The position numbers and the translations under genes were made by a program. From Lepidonotus clava (Eukaryota; Annelida; Polychaeta; Phyllodocida; Polynoidae): 64,000 bases of DNA. This document shows, in pieces, positions 1 through 8,800 of the stretch. Location: the NCBI GenBank assembly GCA_936440205.1, contig OW387133.1, positions 47,704,374-47,768,373 of the forward strand, read 5' to 3'. Numbering within the stretch: position 1 is the first letter of the stretch; each line of letters starts with the position of its first letter. The notes under the pieces were generated by a model, which was not told the DNA's origin, did not search any database, and saw only the letters and a program-made list of their open reading frames with translations.

Positions 1-6
1 AGAGTA

Positions 7-1224
7 GTGACGCGGGCCCGGGGGTACGAGCCCGGATGGTCCCCGCAGGAGATGAGAGCAGCGCAGAGGAGGGATCGAGATATAGGGCCGATTGTCGCAC
101 GGATGGAAAAAGATGCGGACCGGCCAGGTTGGGAGGCCATATCTCCGGAATCCCGGGAAACAAAGATCCTATGGAGGCAATGGGAACGATTAAGCCTCAG
201 GGATGGCGTGCTGCATCGGAAGTACTGGGAACTAGAAGGGCATGGTTGGAGGAACCAGTTGGTCGTTCCCCGAGGGGAACGGGCCAAGTTGGTAAGGGAA
301 TACTATGGAGGCGCGGCAGGAGCGCATTTAGGAGTCGCCAGGACGACGGCCCTGTTGGAACAAGGGTTTTACTGGCCGGGACTCCGGGAAGACGTGCGGA
401 AGGAATGTCGAGAATGTGATTGCGCGTTGCTGAAAAAGGGAAGAGGAAGACGGGAGCCGCTACATCAGTACATAGTGGGGGAGCCGATGGAACGGCTGGC
501 CATGGATGTTTCGGGCCCGTACCCAGTCACCAAACGAGGAAATAAGTATTGCCTGATGGTGGGATGCTATTTCACCAAATGGTTGGAGTGTTTCCCGATC
601 CCGGATCAAAAGGCAACGACAGTGGCGAACAAACTGGTTGAAGAAGTAGTAGCACGGTACGGCGCGTTTCGGGAACTACACTCGGATCAAGGCACGAATT
701 TCGAATCCGAGGTGGTGGCTCAGGTCTGTGCACTATTCGGGATACACAAAACAAGAACGACGCCGTACCACCCCAGGAGTGACGGGTACATAGAACGAAG
801 TTTCCGTACTTTGGGGTGTTGTTTGAAAGCCAGCTGCCGAGCGACGGGCCGGGAATGGGACGAGATGGTCCCGCTCGTGATGATGAGTTATAGAGCAACG
901 CCGCAAGCCAGCACGGGAGTGACACCGAATATGATGATGCTGGGCCGACAGACCATGATGCCGCGACAGGCGATTTATGGGAGACCTCTAGGACCAGAGG
1001 AGGAACCCCGACGGGTAGGCGACTATGTGGAAAGCCTGGAGGAAGGGCTAGTCGCGGCCTATCGGGAGGCCCGGACGGGGCTGAAACGAGCCGCCATCCA
1101 TCAGAAACACGAGTACGATGGGAAGGTGACTCGGCGGGAATACCACGCTGGAGAACTGGTCTGGGTGCACGATACGGTAGTGGATAGGGACAAGGGAACG
1201 AAGTTGCGATGGGCCCTGCACTGA
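7..1224 (+). CDS. Ty3/Gypsy integrase (3' part of pol)
   Basis: Integrase inserts the reverse-transcribed copy into host DNA. The N-terminal zinc-binding region is recognisable around HLGVARTTALLEQGFYWPGL and the following CRECDC cysteines. The rve catalytic core shows a D,D-35-E set: D in MDVSGPYP, D in HSDQGTNFES, and E in DGYIERSF 36 residues after the second D. The family word TTPYHPRSDG lies just before the last acid, and the MSYRATP and TGVTPNMMMLGRQ words typical of Gypsy integrases follow. The open frame runs in from near the left edge, so the protein is not complete here and reverse transcriptase would lie further left. The C-terminal end is blurred and pol appears broken. Family assignment to Ty3/Gypsy (Metaviridae) is firm; the clade is not resolved. 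Confidence 0.9.
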   Translation: MTRARGYEPGWSPQEMRAAQRRDRDIGPIVARMEKDADRPGWEAISPESRETKILWRQWERLSLRDGVLHRKYWELEGHGWRNQLVVPRGERAKLVREYYGGAAGAHLGVARTTALLEQGFYWPGLREDVRKECRECDCALLKKGRGRREPLHQYIVGEPMERLAMDVSGPYPVTKRGNKYCLMVGCYFTKWLECFPIPDQKATTVANKLVEEVVARYGAFRELHSDQGTNFESEVVAQVCALFGIHKTRTTPYHPRSDGYIERSFRTLGCCLKASCRATGREWDEMVPLVMMSYRATPQASTGVTPNMMMLGRQTMMPRQAIYGRPLGPEEEPRRVGDYVESLEEGLVAAYREARTGLKRAAIHQKHEYDGKVTRREYHAGELVWVHDTVVDRDKGTKLRWALH

Positions 1225-2290
1225 TCGTCAAGGTGCTTGACCGAGGACGGGTGGTAGTACGGAAGAAACGAGGGAAACCGGGGGGGGTGGTCCATGTGGA
1301 CCGCCTGGAACCCTACCGAGGACACGCTGCGCCAGCCTGGATGGTAGCTGACCAGCAAGGATACGAGGCTGCACAGTAAATGCTTGGGGTGGGGCGCGCT
1401 AGGGCACGTAAGGAAACGGGGCACCCCTTTTTGTGATGAAGTCGTTTTCGTGTCTCGATTCCGCAGGTGGAAGAGGACCAAGGGAACGACCAAATCGGCG
1501 CTACACAAAAAGGCTTTGGCCAAAAAGGACTGATCAACCTGGGGCCATTGAGTCGGGGCGGTGCGTTGACCACTACAGTAGGAGTGCAGGTCGTTAGGCT
1601 GTAGAGATTTGCTACCTAGCTGAAGATTGGTTCTCTTGCGGATGTAATATAGGTGGGAAATGCGGGGTTGGAACGAAAAACGGCGTTCGGGAGCCACGAC
1701 GGCCCGAATGTCTAAAGTAGTCCCACGGAGCCGCTTTCCGGTCAGTTCGGAGGAACCACAGCGTGGAAAAGATGGTTGGATTGCAACAGAAGACAGACCC
1801 GGTGGCAAGCTGGTGAAGACTTCTGAAGTAATGCCGACTTGGTAATACCGCTTTACAGCGTCCAGGAGACCGGAGGAGAGTAGATGCGGCACTCTCGGGA
1901 ACGCCGGAGGAACGAACGGACGGCTGTAAAAGGCGAGGCCTGAAACGAGGACGGGCTTTAAAGTAGGTCGTAAAAGGAGTAAAAGAGGACAAAGAGAACG
2001 GGGCGGCGGCAAGGAGATAATAGCGCCGAGCCCCTGTGTTCTCCGGGAAGTGTGCGGAAGCACTGTGAGGGCCGAGATGAAAAAGGCAAGAGAAGGCGAC
2101 GAGGGATGAAAAGACCGAGGGCGTCCGGTGGGGCAATAAAAGGCCTAGGAAAAACGCATGGACGGGCGAAGGGCCGCGAGGTAAAAAAACAGGCGAGGCG
2201 GTGACCAGCGGCGGGCCCCGGAGACCGGAAAATAGTAGGGGGCGCCACCGTAGAAGTGGATGGTGAGTCTGACGCTAGGGGTCGCTAGTG
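1225..2290. other. Non-coding stretch between integrase and zinc-finger frame
   Basis: About 1 kb of GC- and purine-rich element sequence. Open frames seen here on the minus strand have low-complexity compositions rich in Pro, Arg and Ser and look like shadows. One hairpin at 1689-1705 (GGGAGCC, loop ACGAC, GGCCC) resembles the ACGACC hairpins near the 3' end of the element. No LTR boundary with a following primer-binding site could be recognised, which argues against this being a shared LTR between two tandem copies, though it does not exclude it. Confidence 0.5.
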
Positions 2291-2292
2291 CA

Positions 2293-2360
2293 GGCCACGC
2301 CCACTTCCGCCTGCGGCGGCTATAAAAGGCAGAGCGCTCGCCGGAGCAGGTCATTCTGGT
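2293..2360 (+). promoter_or_regulatory. Internal TATA/initiator core promoter candidate
   Basis: TATAAAAG lies at 2321-2328 and is followed 30 bases later by the initiator-like TCATTC (2351-2356). A CACGCCC word lies about 28 bases upstream of the TATA box. Spacing matches an RNA polymerase II core promoter, and the next long open frame starts at 2481, which would leave a 5' leader of about 130 nt. No AATAAA follows it, so it does not look like a complete LTR. It may drive a separate mRNA for the 854-codon frame. Function is inferred from motif spacing only. Confidence 0.5.
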
Positions 2361-2480
2361 CAGCCGATCAGGATTCATCGAATCGCAGACGAGCAGACTG
2401 AGCTAAGGAGAAGAAAACAAGAGGAAAAGCAGAGAAGCGAGACGAGCAGCATCACCACGAGACAAAAACGGAAACGGCTG

Positions 2481-5045
2481 ATGGGACGAGCTTCAGGATT
2501 GGAACGAGCCCCGAAAGCCCGGAAAACGGACACGATGAGCAGACAGTGCTGGGAAGGACATTGTCACGGAAAGGAGTTTAAGCACTTGGCCAAGCATATT
2601 AAAGGTCAGCACGATGGATTACGGAAGCAGTACTACATGTGCCCGGTGTGTTCGAATCGAGCCTATTCGACACACCAGGACTGGAACAAGCACATGACGG
2701 ACTCACACGAAGGGAACCTGCAGAGGGGGATGCCGAAGCAAGACCCCCTTCTGAGGCTGGAGTATGCTGCGGCGTTCGCCTTGGACCCGAAAGGACGACC
2801 GCCGTACACCAGTTTCGCTGCTGGGGATGAAACGGCGGCCCGGGTAGCCAACATGGAACGGGACTACGCGGTGCGCCATCCGGAGGGGTTTCAACCCCCT
2901 GAGAGGGCGGTGGATAAGGAGGCACCGGAGAGGCCGCGACGGCATATCCGCATACCTTACTACCCGAGGGCGTCGAGAGGATCCGAGGACAGCGACGCCG
3001 AGCAGCTGGAGCAGGTAGCAACCGAAGAAGGATCAGAGGCCGACGAGGCCGGCGAGGGAGCCCAAGCAGCCAAAGCAGCAGGGAAGGGACCCCTGGCCGA
3101 GGTGGCGGAACGATCGACACCCACGCGTCGTTCCCCTCGGAGGGCCGCGAAAGGAGTACGGAAGGAAGACACCGAGTCGCCGCGAAGCGCGAGCCGAGCC
3201 GTGGTCAACCCGAAGCCACTCCTGACACCAGACCAAATATCAGGGTTAGTACAGAGCCGAATTAAGAAGTTAAACGCCCAGGGAGAACCACGGGAACCGA
3301 GAGGACGAGGACTCCCAGGCAGAGGAAAAGGACGGACATCCACACCCACCCCGAAGCCGGGTGGCTCAGGAATACCACCGGGGGCTGAGGTGGTGGAATT
3401 AGTGAGCTCGTCCGACGACCAACGACCAAAAGTCAAAGAGGAAGAGGAGCCGCTCGCTTTCAAGAGGCCCCCGACGCAGGGATGCCCGGCGGAGGAGCCG
3501 TCGCGAAAGAAGAAGTGGAAAAAGGTCAAGAAAGTCCCGAGAGAATTGGAGGAGGGAACGAGTTCGGACCAGTCGGAGTCAGGCAGGAGTATGTCGGCCC
3601 GAAGCGATCGGTCTTTGATTATCGCTGAGTCTAGTAGCACGGGAGAGCTGGGACCATCGCAGCCTGAGACCTCGACAGGAGTCAGACGGACCACGGGACT
3701 AGAACCACCTTGTAGCGACGCACAATTTACTATGATGACAGTTCATAAGAAATCAGTGATATACGAATCACGACACCCGAGGTACCCCGGGTATTTAAAA
3801 GGAACAATGAACCGGGAGGGATCGTTCAGGGGTTACCACGAGGCGAGATCCGACCGGGAGCTGGAGGACAGCATTCGGGAAGCACAGGGAGGCCGACTGG
3901 TGGAAAGAGAAGCATTGTACCTAGGGAGGTTTCTACGCGAGATGGCAGAAAGGCAGGGACTCAAACCGTCGGGGCGAGTGGAGAAAGTAAAGTATGTTCG
4001 GCATGCGGCCAGGCCGGAGGACACGGCGTCGACGGCCTCGACACAGCCGCTGTTCTCTACCCCTACCCCGACGAAAGCGGATTCACCCCTGGAGAAGATG
4101 GTATGTAAGCAGCCGATAGTACCGCCCCCAGGATTGAAACGAATGAGAGACATTACGGTAGCACCAGACACGCCAGAGACACGGGCGGCGGTTGACAACC
4201 TGACTCGAGCCAGTTTGGGGAGCTCGTTTTTCGGGTCGCAAGGATCGGAAGAGACCCCGGGACCACCGTCGCCCGAACGTATGGGATCGCCGCCAGGACC
4301 GGATACCCCACTCAAGGACGAGGATAAACACGGGCGGGCGCTACAACCGCGGGTTGTGATACACAGATTACAAATACCGGCTGCCCAGTCCATGGACGCG
4401 GAGGTGGAAGACTCAGAGGACATGGAGTTGGGGCAGGCCGAGACCAGAGGATACGAGCCGGAGAAACAAGAATTGGACGAGTTGGGAGCGGATTCAGTGT
4501 TCGGGTCTATAGGAACGGAGATACCGACGGCAGGACCATCTAGGGAAACACCGAGACTCAAGTTATTACGGACACAGGCCATTCATCAGGTCTTACAGGG
4601 ACACTTTCCGGTGACGGCGCGAGCGGTACGAGACTGGGACGCGGAAAAGGCCATTCGGGTGCAACTGATGTGGCCCCCGAGGGAGGTGCGAGGAATGACG
4701 GCCAAGACAAGAGCAATGGCTTCGGCGTCTATGGCGTTCCTGATGGCACTAGAAACGGGCCGCAAGCCAGAGACATTTGAAGAAGCGATGGCGCAGTTCC
4801 CGACGGCGGCACTGGGGCCGTTGACCAGGGAGTTCCCGGGGGTCGACCGGCTAGTTAACGAACACAACCGGACCGTCCAATTGGCTCAGACCCTAGTGAT
4901 GTACAAAAACGAGGATCAACTGGATGACTTGTTGAAGGCGACAAGAGAGGCGGAAAAACAGAGCGGAATGGTGGATCAGCTTCTCGAGCTCCCCACTAGG
5001 GAGGAGAGACTGTTGCTGCCGATCCGGCGCCAAGAAGAAGGGTGA
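2481..5045 (+). CDS. 854-aa zinc-finger protein of the retroelement, unrecognised
   Basis: A single uninterrupted 854-codon frame. The N-terminus carries two C2H2-type fingers: C23, C28, H39, H44 and C54, C57, H71, H76. A long low-complexity middle follows, with acidic runs around residues 165-200, many Pro, Ser, Glu and Arg, and a basic cluster RKKKWKKVKK near residue 345 that could be a nuclear-localisation signal. The last 160 residues or so are predicted by eye to be mostly helical. There is no signal peptide or membrane segment, so it is not a classical envelope. It follows integrase, the position of env or accessory genes, and sits 150 bases after a TATA/initiator pair. The start at 2481 is the first Met; Met19 is an alternative. 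It could be an accessory nucleic-acid-binding protein or a gag-like protein of a neighbouring element. I do not recognise the family. Confidence 0.65.
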   Translation: MGRASGLERAPKARKTDTMSRQCWEGHCHGKEFKHLAKHIKGQHDGLRKQYYMCPVCSNRAYSTHQDWNKHMTDSHEGNLQRGMPKQDPLLRLEYAAAFALDPKGRPPYTSFAAGDETAARVANMERDYAVRHPEGFQPPERAVDKEAPERPRRHIRIPYYPRASRGSEDSDAEQLEQVATEEGSEADEAGEGAQAAKAAGKGPLAEVAERSTPTRRSPRRAAKGVRKEDTESPRSASRAVVNPKPLLTPDQISGLVQSRIKKLNAQGEPREPRGRGLPGRGKGRTSTPTPKPGGSGIPPGAEVVELVSSSDDQRPKVKEEEEPLAFKRPPTQGCPAEEPSRKKKWKKVKKVPRELEEGTSSDQSESGRSMSARSDRSLIIAESSSTGELGPSQPETSTGVRRTTGLEPPCSDAQFTMMTVHKKSVIYESRHPRYPGYLKGTMNREGSFRGYHEARSDRELEDSIREAQGGRLVEREALYLGRFLREMAERQGLKPSGRVEKVKYVRHAARPEDTASTASTQPLFSTPTPTKADSPLEKMVCKQPIVPPPGLKRMRDITVAPDTPETRAAVDNLTRASLGSSFFGSQGSEETPGPPSPERMGSPPGPDTPLKDEDKHGRALQPRVVIHRLQIPAAQSMDAEVEDSEDMELGQAETRGYEPEKQELDELGADSVFGSIGTEIPTAGPSRETPRLKLLRTQAIHQVLQGHFPVTARAVRDWDAEKAIRVQLMWPPREVRGMTAKTRAMASASMAFLMALETGRKPETFEEAMAQFPTAALGPLTREFPGVDRLVNEHNRTVQLAQTLVMYKNEDQLDDLLKATREAEKQSGMVDQLLELPTREERLLLPIRRQEEG

Positions 5046-7624
5046 AGTAGATGCTGCTCGAGGTCTTGCACGGAAGAAAAACAGCGCGACGGAACCAGAG
5101 GCGGAAGATGGCGCGTCGCGAGTCGGGTGGGGAGGGATTACGGGGCGTTGGCTCCTCACCCATAGTGTCAAACCCCCAGGGAGAGAACCGGGCCGAGGCG
5201 GAGGTACCTGAGCCGCACAGGAGGCCGAAGCCTGGATAAAAGACTCTCCTGGAGACCGCTGGACGGGCCCGAAAACTTTACTTAAACTCATCGGGAACGG
5301 ACTGGCGGGCTCGAACATTCTTATCTTAATTTATTTTTATTAGTTTCTTTATGGGAATCTTCTTGCGGAAGTGAACGAAACCACATGTGTTAGGAGGTGT
5401 TGAGTGTAATCAGCGAGCTGGAGGGTCCATGACTGGAATGAACTTACCAAGCCTGCGGGGCGAATACGGGACGGAAGGAGGCGCTAGGAGGAAAAACAAG
5501 TTTGTAACTGTTCCTCTTCTTCCCTGGAGCCCGCTGCGTTGGTTGGGACCGAGCAGGTGGAACGGGATCGTCCGGTCGCGGAAATGGATGGCGGGCCGGG
5601 CGGCCCGGGAGCGAGAGTGAAAGTTGGGAGGCGGAATCGAAGAAAGGAAATCAGAATGGACGGATAGTGTTGTCATTGTAGTCTTTGAGTCGACGGTCGT
5701 GCCGGGGTAAATAAGGTACCGATGGGCCGGCGACTCGCCGCTGGAGGAAAGGCTGGCGCGGGCCAAGACTGAAGACCCTTCTCCCGCGCTGCCTTGAGCG
5801 ATCTGGAGGCGAGGAAGAGACGACCTCTGTCCTCTAGCGGCACTTCTACTTCCTGCAACTTTGTCTTCTTGATTTTGGATGGATCGATCAGAATGAGGAT
5901 GAGCCCGGATTCATGTACCATCATCTTCTGAGTTTCCTTGTCTTCAGCCTCTTACCGCATACGAAGAGCGGCAAAATGGAACTTCTCGACCTGAATGCTG
6001 GTTTTATCGTGCCAGAGTTGATGCAGCGAGTCATGAAAGGATTGCGGCGAGTCGTAGATGTCTCCCGGAGGACCAAGGCACGAGCAGGGACGATAACTTA
6101 GGGGCCCTGGCTCGTGACCGACCGTAATATATAGTAATAGTAATATATGAACAAGAAACAAAAATTAATAGACTTACTAAAAACTTATATTAATATCTTA
6201 CCTGCAGTAACGACAGAGACTCCTTCCATGTCGTATTTCCTGATGTCTTCTTCTCGAGGAACGAAACAAAATAGTCTTTGAAACATATAGGGAAGTAATC
6301 TTTGAAATATACAGGGAGGTGGTGCTTGGAACGTCGGCCGCGGATGCCTCGATAGACACATCAAGAGGTCTGCAAAGAGCGACGAGGAGCGACCCTTCTT
6401 GGAGTTCGACATCGGATGAGTTCTCTATATATGCTATTTTATTGAGAATGGGCCCGTTCCGGATCTCAGAGGTTGACGTTGGGTGCAGATCCCGGTTGAT
6501 GTCTTCCATCTTCACTTTCTACGGCTTCTTCTTCTCCTTCTCACTAATATTTTCAACTTACCAACTTCGAACCGTCGTACCTAGGAGCAGCCCGGAACGG
6601 CTCGGAGCTGTTGTCTCGGCGTTCGTCATAGGCATAGTGGCTTCATGCAATGTGACATGGCACCGTGGACGACTGTGGCCTTACTCCAAAATCAAAACCA
6701 GACCGGATCTTAAACTTACTTCTATTTAACGAACTATTTGTTGGTATTACAGTCTCACGAAAATCATCTAAAAGCACGGTCCTCCGGGAGGACGAAGAGA
6801 AAAACTTAGTAAACAGAGCGAGGCCCGAGAGCCTAGGAAACGAACGAGGGCCCGAGTGCCCGAAACAGGAATCCTCTTCTTAGGAAAATCATCTCATCAG
6901 TAGAACGAAGGAGCCTCCCTCTCGCCCCAAAGAGGACTGTCTTCCTGCCGTTGCTTACGGAGGGGGGGAGGGATGAGAGGCACCGGCTCCTGTCATCAAA
7001 AAGAAACTTCATCAAAATTATCTTCTTAATCAGGTCTCCGTTCCGGTTGTTGTCATGCCACTTGGGCCCGGAACGGTGACGGAAATACTTTACTATGGTG
7101 GACTCTCTCCGACATCTCTTTCTGAAATCCTGAAATCTTCAAATGTGTCGACGTGGTCGAGGACGGAACATCTTGATGCTGGGTTAACCACGAGGACATG
7201 TGTCGTAAAAGTCAAACTTCAGTTCCTGTACGGAAAACGGACACTTCATCGATAATTAATGATTCTAATCTTCTCAGTCTCACCTTCACCCGGACTCCAT
7301 CTCAAAGCTTCACTGTGACAAATAGCACGAAACCCGCGACGTCGTCTGCTGAAGCTTCCACTCTAAGCTTTAATGCATGAAGTTAAGTTCCTTTCCACAT
7401 ACAACACCATCTTCTTCTTTGGGTACCTTGGCCTTTGGCTCGAACATGTTGTCCTTGCCAAACGTGAAAAAGTCACTGGAGGGCTCTGAATGCCGAGGCG
7501 ACCGAGGGTGCGAAGTCCAAAAAGAACATTCTATCTACAAAAACTCCAGTCTTTCTTCTTCAACTCATCCTTAAAATCATCATCATCACCTAAGAGAACG
7601 CAGAGAAGAGTAATAGTTACGGAA
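5046..7624. other. Unassigned 2.6-kb part of the retroelement
   Basis: No long plus-strand frame is present. Several shorter minus-strand stretches have balanced amino-acid composition, such as 6198-6515 (105 codons) and 5673-5924 (83 codons), but neither resembles a family I know. Splice-donor-like GTAAGT/GTAAGA words read on the minus strand occur near 5447, 5955, 6201, 6560 and 6720. A short imperfect tandem duplication of about 25 bp lies around 6268-6322. The stretch may hold decayed accessory or antisense exons, or simply long untranslated sequence. Confidence 0.4.
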
Positions 7625-8040
7625 GAACGAGGGGTCACGACCGACCGGGTAGGAGAATCACGACCGATTCTCTACCCAAAAACAACGGAGAACGTCTGAA
7701 CGACGGTAGAACGGATCGAGGGTCGAGAGGACTAAGGGTCACGACCGGCCCTGGCCTCTGGGTGGGAGAGTCGCGACCGATTCTCCACCCGAACTAGGGG
7801 AGAACGTCTGGACGACGGAAAACGAAGGGAACGGGGGCACTGCGGGTCACGACCGACCCATGGCCCCGGGCAGGAGGACCACGACCGGTCCCTCTGTCCT
7901 AATGAGGGTAAAAAAGGCGAGGAAAAACGCGCCGAGGGGCTAAGTAAATAGAGCCCAGAGGAGAGGAGCGGGGGCGACGGGGTCACGACCGATCCCCAGT
8001 CCCGGGTGGGAGAGCCACGACCGGCTCGCTCATCCTAAAG
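7625..8040 (+). repeat. Array of eight hairpins sharing the loop ACGACC
   Basis: Four diverged tandem units (starting near 7631, 7736, 7844 and 7979) each hold two hairpins. The short ones are at 7633-7646, 7736-7751, 7844-7859 and 7979-7996. The long ones are at 7647-7677, 7760-7790, 7868-7899 and 8004-8035. Seven of eight loops read ACGACC and one reads GCGACC. Stems differ between units but keep pairing: the inner stem of the long hairpin goes AATC/GATT, AGTC/GATT (wobble), GACC/GGTC and AGCC/GGCT, and the outer stem GGGTA/TACCC becomes GGGTG/CACCC. A second shared word, AACGTCTGRACGACGG, lies between units at about 7690 and 7802. Changes in the stems with a fixed loop point to selection on RNA shape, perhaps a protein-binding site in element RNA. 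Confidence 0.8.
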
Positions 8041-8402
8041 ACGAGAAAAAGAGGAGGTGTAAAAAAAAAACGGGTCCTAAATAGATCAAGGATAAGAGAA
8101 CTCTGACGAAGATAAAAAGAGACTAAGATATATAAAACGAATTATATGAACTTTTATTAAGAAGAGAGAAAAACGAAGAGAGAAAAACGAAGAACGAAAA
8201 AACGAAGAAAGAAGAGAAATAATAATTAGCCGGATAGGCCCCGGGGGCCCTCCGAAGTAGACCGGGGAGGACAGAGGGTGACACCTCCTCCTCTGCCGAT
8301 AAGGAGCGTAGGATTGAAATGTTTCTGGTTCTAGAGTATGTTCTGTTGTCGTTGCTGTATGAACTGTGTTGAAATTTTGTATAACGTGTTTTCCCACCTT
8401 TC
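8041..8402. other. Element sequence between hairpin array and polypurine tract
   Basis: AT-rich at first (8060-8225) with repeated AAGAGAGAAAAACGA words, then GC-rich around 8230-8300, then plain sequence to the purine tract. I see no gene. Confidence 0.5.
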
Positions 8403-8419
8403 AAGAAGGTGCGGGAGGG
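8403..8419 (+). other. Polypurine tract-like sequence before 3' LTR
   Basis: AAGAAGGTGCGGGAGGG is almost all purine and directly abuts the proposed LTR start TGTGATG, as expected for the primer of plus-strand synthesis in LTR elements. It is interrupted by TGC, so the match is partial. Confidence 0.5.
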
Positions 8420-8494
8420 TGTGATGAACGGCTATTTAGCCAAAATACATAGAGGTTAAAATAATAGAAATAAGGTAATAATAGAAATATATGT

Positions 8495-8693
8495 AAGAGA
8501 ACGAAATAGATGTAAAGAACGAATATGTAAAGAACGAAGAACGAAATAGATGTAAAGAACGAATATGTAAAGAACGAATAACGAATATGTAAAGAACGAA
8601 TAACGAAAACGTAATGGAACGAAACCCGGAAATATGTAAACCGGAAGTGAAATGTAAACCGGAAACGGAATATATAAACCGGAAGTGACGTCA
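8495..8693 (+). repeat. Tandem enhancer-like repeats in U3
   Basis: Five copies of a unit containing ATGTAAAGAACGAA lie between about 8510 and 8610. Three copies of TGTAAACCGGAA with short spacers follow at 8636-8685. CCGGAAGT is the consensus for ETS-family factors. The last copy runs into TGACGTCA (8686-8693), a perfect CRE palindrome. Reiterated activator sites in U3 are typical of retroviral and some Gypsy LTRs; activity is inferred. Confidence 0.65.
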
Positions 8694-8800
8694 GTTGTAG
8701 GTCACGTGACCGAAGGCAGCCAATCAGGGCTGACCTCTCTAGTATATAAAGGGGCGGTGAGGCCCGAATAAACAGAGTTCTTTAACAGTTCTCCTGGTGT
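8686..8800 (+). promoter_or_regulatory. LTR promoter and polyadenylation signal
   Basis: In order: CRE TGACGTCA (8686-8693), palindromic E-box GTCACGTGAC (8701-8710), CCAATCAG (8720-8727), TATATAAA (8743-8750), AATAAA (8767-8772), then a GT/T-rich stretch suited to 3'-end formation. With a start about 28 bases after TATA the R region would be very short, and AATAAA would sit at the edge of U3. Spacing is textbook for an RNA polymerase II promoter. Confidence 0.7.

Noticed and set aside
1225-2480. Shared LTR between two tandem elements
   Set aside because: No TG...CA boundaries, AATAAA or primer-binding site could be found, so it was not called, although it remains possible.
2960-4582. Two minus-strand frames of about 245 codons opposite the zinc-finger frame
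   Set aside because: They mirror the 854-codon plus-strand frame and have Ser/Pro-rich shadow composition.
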